From assembly GCA_009995705.1 (NCBI GenBank), contig JAADBR010000027.1, positions 1 through 33,871 of the forward strand: DNA of 33,871 nt. The letters run 5' to 3'. Positions 1-8,155 of this stretch are shown here, in pieces. The first letter of the stretch is position 1; every line of letters begins with the position of its first letter. This DNA comes from Microcystis aeruginosa W13-11 (lineage in GTDB: Bacteria; Cyanobacteriota; Cyanobacteriia; Cyanobacteriales; Microcystaceae). The notes under the pieces are model-generated. The model was not told where the DNA came from, ran no database searches, and saw only the letters and a program-made list of their open reading frames with translations. The position numbers and the translations under genes were made by a program.

Positions 1-4
1 ATTG

Positions 5-169
5 TTATCCGTTGTCTTTTAACTCAGCGTCGGGTTTTGAAGGGTTGTCATCCGTTGTGATAATTGTACCAGAAGGCAATTGATAGCCTGTTAAATTCCC
101 TTGTTTCCACCACCTCCAAGCCGTTCGATAACTTATTGCTGCTTTTTTTGCATAGTCTGATAGTCTCCT
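5..169 (-). pseudogene. Decayed N-terminal piece of an IS607-type serine recombinase (TnpA)
   Basis: The minus strand reads about 54 residues beginning RRLSDYAKKAAISYRTAWRW, followed by GYQLPSGTI and a TAA stop. This is the MerR-like helix-turn-helix at the N-terminus of IS607 family TnpA, which normally opens MRLSDYAK. The codon where the initiator ATG should stand (167-169) is AGG, and an in-frame stop lies four codons further upstream, so the start is lost. The whole serine-recombinase catalytic domain, normally another 130 or more residues, is absent before the stop at 5-7. Any continuation lies outside the window. Short direct repeats of the form ctgactatat lie just upstream at 187-210 and could mark the former element end. 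Confidence 0.7.
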
Positions 170-308
170 GTCTATATATTACTATGCCTGACTATATCTG
201 ACTATATTTGTATTGAAACTTTACAATACCAAATCGGTTTTTAATAATGTGATTAACTTTCAAGTTATGAATTGTTTCTCCCCACACCCCACTTCCCTAT
301 AAACCCCA

Positions 309-728
309 TCAGCTGACGGAATAAGTCTCCAAAAATTCTAATACAGTGATGATTTTAATGTTTCTAAATGGGTTCAAGACTAACAAATCTTCATCCCCTG
401 TAATAAGAGATTCCGCATGACCACTAATTGCTAACTCTAGATATTTATTATCCTTTGCATCTCGACACTCATTGACAGATTCTGACGGTTTCACCAATAA
501 AGATGCTGCCACCAATGTTTCTAGTAGCTCTTGGCGAATTAACCTAGCTAAATAGCGGTCAAATTTAGGACGAGATAAAACGTTGCTAAGTTCATCAATA
601 ACCGTCTCAGATAAGATAATTATGCCCTGATTCTTGGCAGTTTCTAAAGCCAAACGAGGCGGACTGGTTTTAAATAAAAAAGTACTAACAATTACATTAG
701 CATCAAAAACAAATCGGGGTTTATTCAT
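309..728 (-). CDS. PIN-domain toxin of a type II toxin-antitoxin pair (COG1569/TIGR00305 type)
   Basis: This 139-residue protein has the PIN fold acidic set in order: D9 in FVFDANV, E46 in VIDELSNVL, D90/D93 in CRDAKDN, and D112/D114 in ITGDEDLL. These residues bind Mg2+ or Mn2+ in this family of ribonucleases. The length and the sequence RDAKDNKYLELAI fit the putative toxin component, PIN family. Its start overlaps the end of the upstream antitoxin gene by 8 bp, so the two are almost certainly co-transcribed and translationally coupled. The cellular target, probably an RNA, cannot be read from the sequence. All key acidic residues are present, so the toxin is probably intact. Confidence 0.85.
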   Translation of the reverse strand: MNKPRFVFDANVIVSTFLFKTSPPRLALETAKNQGIIILSETVIDELSNVLSRPKFDRYLARLIRQELLETLVAASLLVKPSESVNECRDAKDNKYLELAISGHAESLITGDEDLLVLNPFRNIKIITVLEFLETYSVS

Positions 729-969
729 CTTGTTCTAAAATAGACGCTAAAATATCTGGAGTTAATCCGTTAGCTTCTGCTTCATCACTAGCTTGATCCA
801 TAATTATTGATAATCTCGCCGCTGCTTTTTGACGATATTTTTCTAATTCTAATTGAATAGTTTCAGTTAATTTGTTTTCTATGTTCGCTCGGTCATTGGG
901 TTTAATTTTAGCGTAATATCTAGCAATTTCTAAGGGAACTTGAATAGTGATTTCTGTTTTGCTATTCAT
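721..969 (-). CDS. Putative antitoxin partner of the PIN toxin
   Basis: This 82-residue acidic protein precedes and overlaps the PIN gene by 8 bp in the antitoxin-first order. Its N-terminus (TEITIQVPLEIARYY) looks like the beta strand and first helix of a ribbon-helix-helix DNA-binding domain. The central helix is rich in K, E and Q, and the C-terminal third (DQASDEAEANGL...ILEQDE) is acidic, as expected of the segment that covers the toxin active site. RHH antitoxins usually repress their own promoter, and a perfect palindrome overlaps a -10-like box just upstream (995-1012). The family assignment rests on context and pattern rather than on a signature motif. Confidence 0.7.
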   Translation of the reverse strand: MNSKTEITIQVPLEIARYYAKIKPNDRANIENKLTETIQLELEKYRQKAAARLSIIMDQASDEAEANGLTPDILASILEQDE

Positions 970-994
970 GGTAATTGATTGTTTTTTTTACTTT

Positions 995-1012
995 TAATAG
1001 ACCTCTATTATA
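995..1012 (-). promoter_or_regulatory. Antitoxin-toxin promoter -10 box within a palindromic operator
   Basis: On the minus strand a perfect -10 hexamer TATAAT occupies 1012-1007, about 38 bp before the antitoxin ATG. It overlaps a perfect 7+7 bp inverted repeat, TAATAGA-cc-TCTATTA (995-1010). A weak -35 (TTGAAT) lies at 1037-1032 with a 19 bp spacer. A palindrome over the -10 is a typical site for autorepression by an RHH antitoxin-toxin complex. The palindrome is seen directly; its role is inferred. Confidence 0.5.
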
Positions 1013-1087
1013 GCACAAAATCACCATACTCATTCAATTTGACAATATTGATGTAAAAGTTGCCATTGGATCAAAAAAATCAATGAA

Positions 1088-1180
1088 TAGGGCTTGCTGA
1101 AAAAGTACGGGCGAAGCATTCGGATAGAAAATCTACGGTTTCACCGATAGGTTATTGCTCGAATGCTTCGCCCCTACAGG
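1088..1180. repeat. Dispersed cyanobacterial repeat with a 14-bp inverted repeat
   Basis: Perfect inverted arms GGGCGAAGCATTCG (1109-1122) and its complement (1160-1173) enclose 37 bp. The leading 14 bp TAGGGCTTGCTGAA (1088-1101) recurs at 21217-21230. This looks like a non-autonomous element or a transposon-end remnant. With the element at 1276-1450 it accounts for most of the gene-free stretch 970-1484; no coding signal is seen there. Confidence 0.55.
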
Positions 1181-1275
1181 ACGCGGGCCGATGAAGACGC
1201 AAGGTTTTGAAGCACGATTGTATTAAAAGTTACAATTTAACAAATCTTTACATTTTTCTCCTCGACTAGCGACTC

Positions 1276-1450
1276 ATACTAAATCCGTTGAGTATAGGCT
1301 ACATATCAGGACAGACAAAAGGGTGAATAAATAATCAGTTTTTAATAACCAGATTTAGCGTTGGGTTTCATACTTCAACCCAACCTACGTTCATCTTATA
1401 TTTAATTCCACCCACCTACTTAATCAGTCTTTAATAACCGGATTTAGTAT
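1276..1450. repeat. MITE-like element, copy 1 (composite, 175 bp)
   Basis: The element is bounded by inverted ends ATACTAAATCCG and CGGATTTAGTAT. A second copy of 100 bp stands at 3761-3860 and a half copy at 26311-26356. Copy 1 holds two versions of the right-end motif (near 1334-1366 and 1420-1450) separated by an inserted sequence that contains its own small inverted repeat (TTGGGTTtcatacttcAACCCAA). It therefore looks like an element into which another repeat inserted. Confidence 0.55.
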
Positions 1451-1484
1451 TAAGACTTGTTCTAGGCTTAACCTGCTTTTTGCC

Positions 1485-3518
1485 TTAGTCAAATTGGCCA
1501 AGTAAAAGACTCATTTCGTTAACCACATTCTCACTTGCTTTTAATGCTTCTTTTCTAATTACTTGAATTTCGGCCATACTTTTTGCTATTCTCTGCTGTT
1601 CAGATTTGGGGGGAATAGGCACTAAAACTTTTGACAAATCATCTACTAAAATAGTAGGGATAGCATGACCTGTCATGTACCTTTTAATCTGACGCAAAAA
1701 AAAGTCCGTTCGCATATATACTAATAAAAACAAAGGCTCGACTTCCTGAATATTTCTTAATACTGAAAATCCATTTGAGCAAATTGCTCCGTCTTCATCT
1801 TCCGTGATTAGGGCTGTTGCTTGACGTGAGCTTCCTGTACTTGCTCCTGAAATTGCTGTGATAATATCACCTTTGTACAATCTATATGTTGCGCGAGATG
1901 GGGCTTGATGTGCTTTGATTATTTGTTGAGAAACAACTTGCATTGTACGATAATCAACATCGGAGATAGCGATATATCTAATTTCACTATCTTTGGCTAA
2001 ACGAAAATCAGCTGAATCTCTCAAAATATCGGCAATTTCACCTAAAGGTTTCGCCCCAATAGATTTTAGATGTTCTAATAATTTTTGGTCATTGGGTAAA
2101 TAATGTTCAGCATCTAGTCTGGAATTGAGCAGGGTGTTCTTAACTGTATAAATACAATTGCTGTTTTGTGCAAATTCGCCGTTGATAAATGACCTAAAAG
2201 ATTGAGAAATATCATCTATATCATCGTCAACTATTGGCAAACCTGATTTTGTTCGGGCTATAACTCCCGACTCGTTGCGCTTATATATTGTTTGTCCTTT
2301 AACGTCATAGCCTATTTTTTTGATTTGTGCCATAAAACAAGAATCATTGTTTGCTGGTAATTTTTGAACTACTAAAAGTGATGTCTTGATTCCCGTGCCA
2401 TAAGGGACAAAAGCTTCTGTGGGGATGGAAACAACACCTAATATTTTTGCTTGGGAGCGCAACCAATAGCGAATCGGTCCATTAGAGATATTTTGTAATA
2501 GACCATCGGGTAAAACAATTGCCATGCGCCCACCTGCACGCAATAATTTTATAGATTTCTCAATAAATAAAATATCGGGCGACTGACCCGCTAAAATGGT
2601 TGGGGAAGCTTCCCAACCATTGGACGCTGATTTATGCCATTTTCGGGCAAGAAGATATGATTGAAGAATTTTCTGGTCTTCTACTTTTCCCTTATTTCCA
2701 AAAGGAGGATTGGTCAAGATAACATCAAAGGAATTATTTAATTTTTCATCTTCGATAAGCGCATTAGTGCAGATAATTTCTGAACCTGTGCCACCTTCAA
2801 AAACTAAACGAATCATACCAGAAAGGGCGACATCGGGATTAAATTCAATTCCCGTAATACTTTCTTGCACAAAAGTTGCTATATCGAACTCTGGGTTATT
2901 TTGTCGAACATGGTTTATTGCTTGAATTAGAAAACCACCACTTCCGCAAGCAGGATCTATAATTTTTTCGTTTGGTTTGGGGTCTATCATTTCAACCGCA
3001 AGGCGTACAATTGGTTGAGGGGTAAAAAATTCTCCCCTATCTCCACGCTGGTGTCTATTTACAAAAGTCTGGAAGGCTTCACCTTTTATATCGCCAGATG
3101 TTTTAGTTAAATTAATGTACTGTAACCTGCCTACAATATAAGCAAGAGTCAAAGGTTTTAACTTGAATTTGTCATCGGTGAAAAATCCCCGATAATGATT
3201 CTTGATGGAGGTAAATAATTGACTGAGACGCGACATAAATTCATCGGACTTATTGGCGACGATGGCTTTATATTCACTTGCTGTAACGCCAAAATTTACC
3301 GATTGCTTGGCAGATTTTTCATCATGAAGTTTGATGATGATTAGTTTAACCATCTCGTGAAAAATCTTGTCTTTGAGCATTCCTTCGTTGGCATAAATAT
3401 AATTATGGCACTCTTCAAAAACTGCCGCAAGATTGTTAGAAGGTTGTGATTCCTGAATTTGCGGGAGTTTTTCAGGTAACAGGCTGTCTTCGGAAAATAA
3501 CAATCCTTGCTCTTTCAT
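1485..3518 (-). CDS. Type I N6-adenine DNA methylase fused to a single-TRD specificity domain (HsdM-HsdS fusion)
   Basis: This 677-residue protein would transfer methyl groups from SAM to adenine N6 at a sequence-specific DNA site. The N-terminal helical part (about 30-160) leads into EFFTPQPIVRL (163-173). SAM motif I is DPACGSGGFL (188-197) and catalytic motif IV is NPPF (270-273), typical of HsdM. From about residue 465 (SRLDAEHYLP) to the end is an HsdS-like region with one target recognition domain and a conserved helix near KSEQQRIA. One TRD suggests dimerisation and a palindromic bipartite site. No HsdR gene lies in the window, so it is either an orphan methylase or the remains of a larger operon: its ATG overlaps the stop of a truncated upstream frame in ATGA fashion. 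The protein itself looks intact. Exact recognition sequence unknown. Confidence 0.88.
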   Translation of the reverse strand: MKEQGLLFSEDSLLPEKLPQIQESQPSNNLAAVFEECHNYIYANEGMLKDKIFHEMVKLIIIKLHDEKSAKQSVNFGVTASEYKAIVANKSDEFMSRLSQLFTSIKNHYRGFFTDDKFKLKPLTLAYIVGRLQYINLTKTSGDIKGEAFQTFVNRHQRGDRGEFFTPQPIVRLAVEMIDPKPNEKIIDPACGSGGFLIQAINHVRQNNPEFDIATFVQESITGIEFNPDVALSGMIRLVFEGGTGSEIICTNALIEDEKLNNSFDVILTNPPFGNKGKVEDQKILQSYLLARKWHKSASNGWEASPTILAGQSPDILFIEKSIKLLRAGGRMAIVLPDGLLQNISNGPIRYWLRSQAKILGVVSIPTEAFVPYGTGIKTSLLVVQKLPANNDSCFMAQIKKIGYDVKGQTIYKRNESGVIARTKSGLPIVDDDIDDISQSFRSFINGEFAQNSNCIYTVKNTLLNSRLDAEHYLPNDQKLLEHLKSIGAKPLGEIADILRDSADFRLAKDSEIRYIAISDVDYRTMQVVSQQIIKAHQAPSRATYRLYKGDIITAISGASTGSSRQATALITEDEDGAICSNGFSVLRNIQEVEPLFLLVYMRTDFFLRQIKRYMTGHAIPTILVDDLSKVLVPIPPKSEQQRIAKSMAEIQVIRKEALKASENVVNEMSLLLGQFD

Positions 3519-3706
3519 TTACTGCGCCTGATTTGAATGTTTTCTGTTGCGGGTTGTTGAATAGATAGACTATTTTTAGTCTTGACTGCATTCCTGGCAA
3601 ACCAGTCTTTTAGTGGACAGAGATCATCGCCATCTTGATTAAACAGGAACTTGCCCCTATACCTAATTATAGAATCTAAATTAGCGTATGTCAAGAGATA
3701 AAAAAT
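3515..3706 (-). pseudogene. C-terminal stub of an unrecognised gene, translationally coupled to the methylase-specificity fusion
   Basis: In the minus-strand frame that ends TGA at 3515-3517, 63 codons are open, including LDSIIRYRGKFLFNQDGDDL and CPLKDWFARNAV. The composition is protein-like, and the stop overlaps the methylase ATG as ATGA, the usual junction inside an operon. There is no ATG; only a TTG at 3694 or ATT at 3706 could start it, and a stop lies immediately upstream. A MITE-like repeat sits 55 bp further on (3761-3860). I read it as the surviving end of the gene that once preceded the methylase, possibly another subunit of the system. I do not recognise the family. Confidence 0.5.
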
Positions 3707-3760
3707 TCAGTTTAATGTTAACCAAAATGAGTAAAAAAAGCTGAGAGATTATGCCAAGTC

Positions 3761-3860
3761 ATACTAAATCCCTTGAGTATAGGCTACTGATGAGGATCGG
3801 CAAAAGGCAGTAGGCAAAAGAGACAATAGATAATCAGTCTTTAATAACTGGATTTAGTAT
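3761..3860. repeat. MITE-like element, copy 2 (100 bp)
   Basis: The ends ATACTAAATCC and GGATTTAGTAT are inverted repeats. The interior matches the left and right thirds of the copy at 1276-1450, including GAGTATAGGCTAC and AATCAGT-TTTAATAAC. No open frame lies inside. It occupies most of the gene-free stretch 3707-4008; the rest holds a GACTGAA/TTCAGTC inverted repeat (3916-3933) and the hairpin at 3974-3998. Confidence 0.6.
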
Positions 3861-3973
3861 CAAAAGACTTTTCTATGGCATAAATCTTGAGCGATTATAT
3901 CAAAACATTGCGGACGACTGAATTTATTCAGTCATACTCTCCTGTTATTTTAGTAAAGTTGTTTAGCCTTTTG

Positions 3974-3998
3974 ATCAGGTGGGTGGCACTCACCTGAT
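3974..3998 (-). terminator. Hairpin downstream of ychF
   Basis: Arms ATCAGGTG (3974-3981) and CACCTGAT (3991-3998) form a perfect 8-bp stem about 10 bp past the ychF stop on the minus strand. The T-rich run follows the stem only on the plus strand (ttatttttag), so as an intrinsic terminator for ychF it is weak. It could instead act as a 3' end stabiliser or block leftward and rightward read-through. Confidence 0.35.
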
Positions 3999-4008
3999 TT
4001 ATTTTTAG

Positions 4009-5100
4009 TTAAACATTAAAACGGAATAGTAAAACATCACCTTCTTGAACAATGTATTCCTTGCCTTCACTTCTGACTAAACCTTTTTCTTTAGCAGCGC
4101 TCATCGTGCCACTATTAACTAAATCCTGATAAGACACGGTTTCCGCACGAATAAAACCCCGTTCAAAATCCGAGTGAATAACTCCGGCTGCCTGGGGTGC
4201 TTTCATACCAGAAATAATCGTCCATGCGCGGGTTTCTTGGGGACCGGTGGTGAGATAGGTACGCAGTCCTAATAACTCGTAGGTAGCTTTAATTAAAGAT
4301 TTTAATCCCCCTTCTTCTACCCCTAAAGAACCAAGAAAATCTTTTCTTTCTTCCTCCGACAATTCCACTAATTCCGATTCCACTTGAGCAGAAACGATCA
4401 CAACTTTTGCCTGTTCCTGTTGGGCAATTTGACGGACACTTTCCACCCAATCATTACCCGTGGCCAGATCATCTTCGCTAACATTAGCCGCATAAATAAT
4501 CGGTTTCCGACTCAATAAACCGAGATTTTTAATTAATTCTTCTTCCTCTTTGCTTAAATCCACTTTTCGCGCCGAAATACCGTCATTAAGACAAATTAGG
4601 ATTTTTTCAAGGATAACCAATTCTTCGGCGGCTTCCTTGCTATTTTTCGCCTGTTTGCGTAAACGTTCCACTCGCTTCTCCACCTGTCCCAAATCCGCCA
4701 GAGCTAACTCTAGATTAATCACCTCGATATCCCGGGCCGGATCCACAGAACCGGAAACATGAATAATATCATCATTATCAAAACAGCGCACCACATGAAC
4801 GATCGCGTCCACTTCCCGGATATTAGCCAAAAATTGATTACCCAATCCTTCCCCCTGACTCGCACCCTTGACTAATCCGGCGATATCGACAAATTCAATC
4901 CGCGTCGGCACGATTTTCTCGGAATTAGAGATTTTAGCCAAAACCTCCAGACGTTCATCGGGGACGGATACCACACCCACATTCGGTTCAATGGTACAAA
5001 AGGGAAAATTAGCGGCCTCGGCCTTGGCATTAGCCACCAGAGCGTTAAATAGGGTCGATTTCCCCACATTTGGCAGTCCCACGATTCCAGCTTTTAACAT
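4009..5100 (-). CDS. ychF: Redox-regulated ATPase YchF (Obg-like ATPase)
   Basis: YchF/OLA1 is a universally conserved P-loop protein of the TRAFAC class that prefers ATP over GTP and associates with ribosomes. The protein opens MLKAGIVGLPNVGKST (P-loop about 8-16), then has the G3 region FVDIAGLVKGAS. At the base-recognition position it carries NVSE (NxxE type) in place of the GTP-specific NKxD, as the family does. The C-terminal TGS domain begins near the GLRTYLTTGP segment and ends EGDVLLFRFNV. I place the start at 5100, which gives 363 residues, the usual family length. A longer frame from 5136 adds 12 residues not seen in the family. It is apparently monocistronic and reads away from the EF-G-like gene. 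Confidence 0.95.
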   Translation of the reverse strand: MLKAGIVGLPNVGKSTLFNALVANAKAEAANFPFCTIEPNVGVVSVPDERLEVLAKISNSEKIVPTRIEFVDIAGLVKGASQGEGLGNQFLANIREVDAIVHVVRCFDNDDIIHVSGSVDPARDIEVINLELALADLGQVEKRVERLRKQAKNSKEAAEELVILEKILICLNDGISARKVDLSKEEEELIKNLGLLSRKPIIYAANVSEDDLATGNDWVESVRQIAQQEQAKVVIVSAQVESELVELSEEERKDFLGSLGVEEGGLKSLIKATYELLGLRTYLTTGPQETRAWTIISGMKAPQAAGVIHSDFERGFIRAETVSYQDLVNSGTMSAAKEKGLVRSEGKEYIVQEGDVLLFRFNV

Positions 5101-5480
5101 AAAAATTGCTTGATAAACATCATCCCGACCTCTCACTATATCAGGCAGCCTCTCGTTTTTGTAAATCCAGTTGAGGAGAAAGACTGTGGATAGTTAAAAG
5201 CTTTAGTTAACATTTATTTAACTTCCTTAACTAAAAGTAGGCAAGACTTTACAAGAGATTGCGAGAATGGGATGTAATGCTTGAGACTGAGTTAGGGTGA
5301 AGAGTAAGAAAGAATACACCTGTAGCACTGGGCAAAATTATGGCAAGACAGGCCTTTCACTTCTAAATGCGTCCTGAGAGTAATTTTTAGTGCTATGACA
5401 GTATATTTCCTAGGGCGATCGAGTGTAAATATCGTCCCATCGCCACAACTAATCACTAAATCATTGTTGGGGGTATCTGT
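5101..5480. other. Divergent intergenic region between ychF and the EF-G-like gene
   Basis: These 380 bp separate two divergently transcribed GTPase genes and must hold both promoters. A weak minus-strand candidate for ychF is TATAGT near 5143-5138. No strong sigma-70 pair, repeat or RNA gene is evident. A 65-codon minus-strand frame here has no family features and is not called. Confidence 0.4.
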
Positions 5481-7514
5481 ATGAATCAAAGTATCGGAGC
5501 AAACACGCGTAATGTGGCCCTTGTCGGCCCTTACTCCAGTGGAAAAACCTCCTTACTGGAAAGTTTACTTTTCGTAACAGGAGCGATCACCAGAAAAGGT
5601 AAAATCAGCGATCGCAATACCGTTGGTGATAGTTCCACCCAAGCGCGGGATCGACAGATGAGTGTAGAAGTTTCCGTTGCCCATAGTCAATACCAAGACC
5701 TAAATTTTACCTTTCTCGATTGCCCCGGTTCGATCGAATTTGCCAGTGAAACCTATAATGCCCTGGTCGGGGCCGGTGCTGCTATTATCGTTTGTGAACC
5801 GGTGGTTGATCGAGTTCTCACCCTGGCTCCCTTGCTAAAATTCCTCGATGATTGGGAAATTCCGCATCTAATCTTCATTAACAAGATGGATCGCTGTAAT
5901 AGTCACTTTAACGAAGTCCTACAAGCTCTCAAATCCGTTTCTAGTCGTCCCCTCGTTCCCCAGCAATATCCTATCCGTCAGAACAACGAAATTATCGGAT
6001 TTATTGATTTAATCAACGAACAGGCTTATCATTACCATGCTAACAGTCCCGCCGATCCTGTAGCTTTACCCGACCACCTCAAGGAAGAAGAACAGATTGC
6101 TCGACAGGAAATGCTAGAAACGATCGCCGAATTTGACGATCATCTTTTAGAAGAACTCCTCGAAGATATTAACCCCTCCCGGGAAGAAATTCTCCAAGAC
6201 TTAAAACAAGAACTGGGAGCCGATCAGATAGTACCTGTGTTCTTCGGTATGGCGGAACGGGACTATGGTGTGCGTCATCTCCTCACCGCTTTAGTGGAAG
6301 AAACACCGGCCCCGACAATTACTGCCAACCGTCGCGGTCTCGATCCCAGTGCGGATGGGGATGCGGTGGTACAAATCCTCAAAACCTATTTTACTCCCCA
6401 GGGCGGTCGCCTGTCCCTAGGGCGAATCTGGCAGGGAACCCTTAGCGATGGCATGGCCTTGAACGGTGTGCGGATTGGTGGTATCTATCGTCTTATGGGA
6501 CAACAACAACAACCCCTACAGCAGGCCCAAGCGGGGGAAATTATCGCTCTCGGTCGTTTGGAGGGAATCGCCACCGGAGACGTGGTTAGCAGCGGCAGTC
6601 AAAAACCCGACCTTCCCCAAGGATTACAGCTTAAACCCGTCTTTGCTCTCGCTATTGCCGCCGCAAATCGCAAGGATGAAGTGAAATTAAGTTCAGCTTT
6701 GACGAAACTAATTGAAGAGGATACTGCCCTCCACTGGGAACAACAAGGCGATACTAAAGAAGTGATTCTCTGGGGACAGGGAGAAATTCATCTGCAAGTG
6801 GCCCTCGATCGCCTAACGCGCAAGTATAATCTACCGATGACCACCCATTTACCCCAAGTTCCCTACAAGGAAACGATCAAAACCAGCACCAAATCCCACG
6901 GACGTTATAAACACCAAACCGGCGGCCACGGTGCTTTTGGCGATGTTTACCTCGATATTAAACCCTTACCTCGGGGGGAAGGTTTCCAATTCCATGAAAC
7001 CATTGTTGGTGGTGTCGTCCCCAAACAGTATATTCCGGGGGTGGAAACGGGAGTGCGGGAATATCTCGGTCATGGTCCGTTGGGTTTCCCCGTGGTGGAT
7101 ATTGATGTCACCCTCACCGATGGTTCCTATCACAGTGTCGATAGTTCCGAACAAGCTTTTAAACAAGCGGCCCGTCTAGCGATGACGGAGGGACTGCCTA
7201 AATGTCATCCGGTCTTATTAGAACCAATTCTATCGGTGACGGTTCTCGCTCCCTCAGAATACACCGCCAAGGTTTTACAGTTAATCAGTGGTAAACGCGG
7301 TCAAATTCAGGGTTTTGAAGCTTCTGAGGAGTGGAAAGGTTGGGATCAGGTGACGGCCTATCTCCCCCAAGCGGAAATGCACGATTTTATCGTTGAATTG
7401 CGTTCTTTGACTATGGGTGTCGGTTTCTTCCGGTGGGATGAGGATCACCTGCAAGAAGTGCCGGATAAACTACGCGATGCGGTTTTAGCTATGCAGGGTA
7501 ATGGTCACAAGTAA
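5481..7514 (+). CDS. EF-G-like translational GTPase (EF-G homologue)
   Basis: This 677-residue member of the EF-G family has the G domain at about 10-270, then domains II to V, ending near FFRWDEDHLQEVPDKLR. The P-loop is GPYSSGKT (16-23), and NKMD (134-137) selects guanine. The G3 motif is DCPGSIEF (80-87): the histidine of the canonical DTPGH, which activates the hydrolytic water in EF-G, is a serine here. Domain IV carries GGHGAFGDVYLDI. Such EF-G-like proteins occur beside a canonical fusA in many bacteria, and their exact role is unsettled (EF-G2 or recycling-type functions are suggested for relatives). No other translation gene adjoins, unlike the str operon fusA. It belongs to the family with certainty; it is probably not the housekeeping EF-G. 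Confidence 0.88.
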   Translation: MNQSIGANTRNVALVGPYSSGKTSLLESLLFVTGAITRKGKISDRNTVGDSSTQARDRQMSVEVSVAHSQYQDLNFTFLDCPGSIEFASETYNALVGAGAAIIVCEPVVDRVLTLAPLLKFLDDWEIPHLIFINKMDRCNSHFNEVLQALKSVSSRPLVPQQYPIRQNNEIIGFIDLINEQAYHYHANSPADPVALPDHLKEEEQIARQEMLETIAEFDDHLLEELLEDINPSREEILQDLKQELGADQIVPVFFGMAERDYGVRHLLTALVEETPAPTITANRRGLDPSADGDAVVQILKTYFTPQGGRLSLGRIWQGTLSDGMALNGVRIGGIYRLMGQQQQPLQQAQAGEIIALGRLEGIATGDVVSSGSQKPDLPQGLQLKPVFALAIAAANRKDEVKLSSALTKLIEEDTALHWEQQGDTKEVILWGQGEIHLQVALDRLTRKYNLPMTTHLPQVPYKETIKTSTKSHGRYKHQTGGHGAFGDVYLDIKPLPRGEGFQFHETIVGGVVPKQYIPGVETGVREYLGHGPLGFPVVDIDVTLTDGSYHSVDSSEQAFKQAARLAMTEGLPKCHPVLLEPILSVTVLAPSEYTAKVLQLISGKRGQIQGFEASEEWKGWDQVTAYLPQAEMHDFIVELRSLTMGVGFFRWDEDHLQEVPDKLRDAVLAMQGNGHK

Positions 7515-7671
7515 AGTATTCTTGGCTGTCACTAAAACAGAGCGATAAATTACCGAGAGGTGGGCTTTTATTAGCTCATTTCTCCCTTTTGCGGTAAAAA
7601 ATAACAGAAGGGTTTGATAAGATTATCCTAGTGCTATACTGCCCCAAATTGGTCTCGGAATTCTCAACCTA

Positions 7672-7884
7672 GGGGGATTAGAATCTTCTAGGGAAGGGAT
7701 GAATCAATGGACGATAACCCAAGGAGTGGAAATGGGCAGACCCAGCAGTTTACAATTAAAGTTTCAGAAAAACAACCGTGAAATTAGGGAAGTTGGCATA
7801 GGTGGTACATCAGTTCTAGTCTGCCAAGGCAAGATGATAATTCCTGATGGGGAAACAAAAAGCGATATAAAATGGTCATTGTGA
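7672..7884 (+). pseudogene. C-terminal remnant of a PhzF-family isomerase
   Basis: The frame ending at 7884 reads TITQGVEMGRPSSLQL followed by IREVGIGGTSVLVCQGKM. This matches the end of PhzF/DapF-fold proteins, which commonly carry QGVEMGRPS and VGG.AVLV.EG. Similarity appears to begin near 7675 (GGLESSREG...W). The preceding 200 or more residues, including the catalytic region, are missing; only 17 more open codons lie upstream before a stop at 7618-7620. An ATG at 7699 could in principle start a 61-residue peptide, but a functional product is unlikely. Confidence 0.65.
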
Positions 7885-8155
7885 AAACGGTCGCTGAAGT
7901 TAGTAAAAAGGAGATGAACAATCTTAAAACATTAAGACCTGCAAGGATCAATCTCGGTTTTGTGGGATGGGTGAGAAGGAACTTGACAGGGGATATCGAA
8001 AAATATAAAATTTCTTGAGGGATAACCAAGGAAAAAAACGGCAGTTATCTTAATGACGAGGCAGCAAGCAAAATGAGCTTATGCTCCGTTTTTCTGAGAA
8101 AATCTGTCAGCGGTCATGGAATGTCTATAGTTAGAGCCTATTAAAATTAATCATT
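7885..8155. other. Intergenic DNA before the glycan-modification cluster
   Basis: Together with 7515-7671 this is gene-poor DNA around the PhzF remnant. A 48-codon plus-strand frame (7872-8018) and an 81-codon minus-strand frame (7784-8029) overlap each other; neither shows a recognisable motif and neither is called. A TATAGT box at about 8128-8133, some 23 bp before the next ATG, is a possible -10 for the cluster but lacks a clear -35. A 12-bp GAGCttatGCTC hairpin followed by a T run (about 8075-8092) could be a weak terminator. Confidence 0.3.

Noticed and set aside
7784..8029. Minus-strand frame of 81 codons and overlapping plus-strand frame of 48 codons
   Set aside because: They oppose each other or the PhzF remnant and neither has recognisable features.
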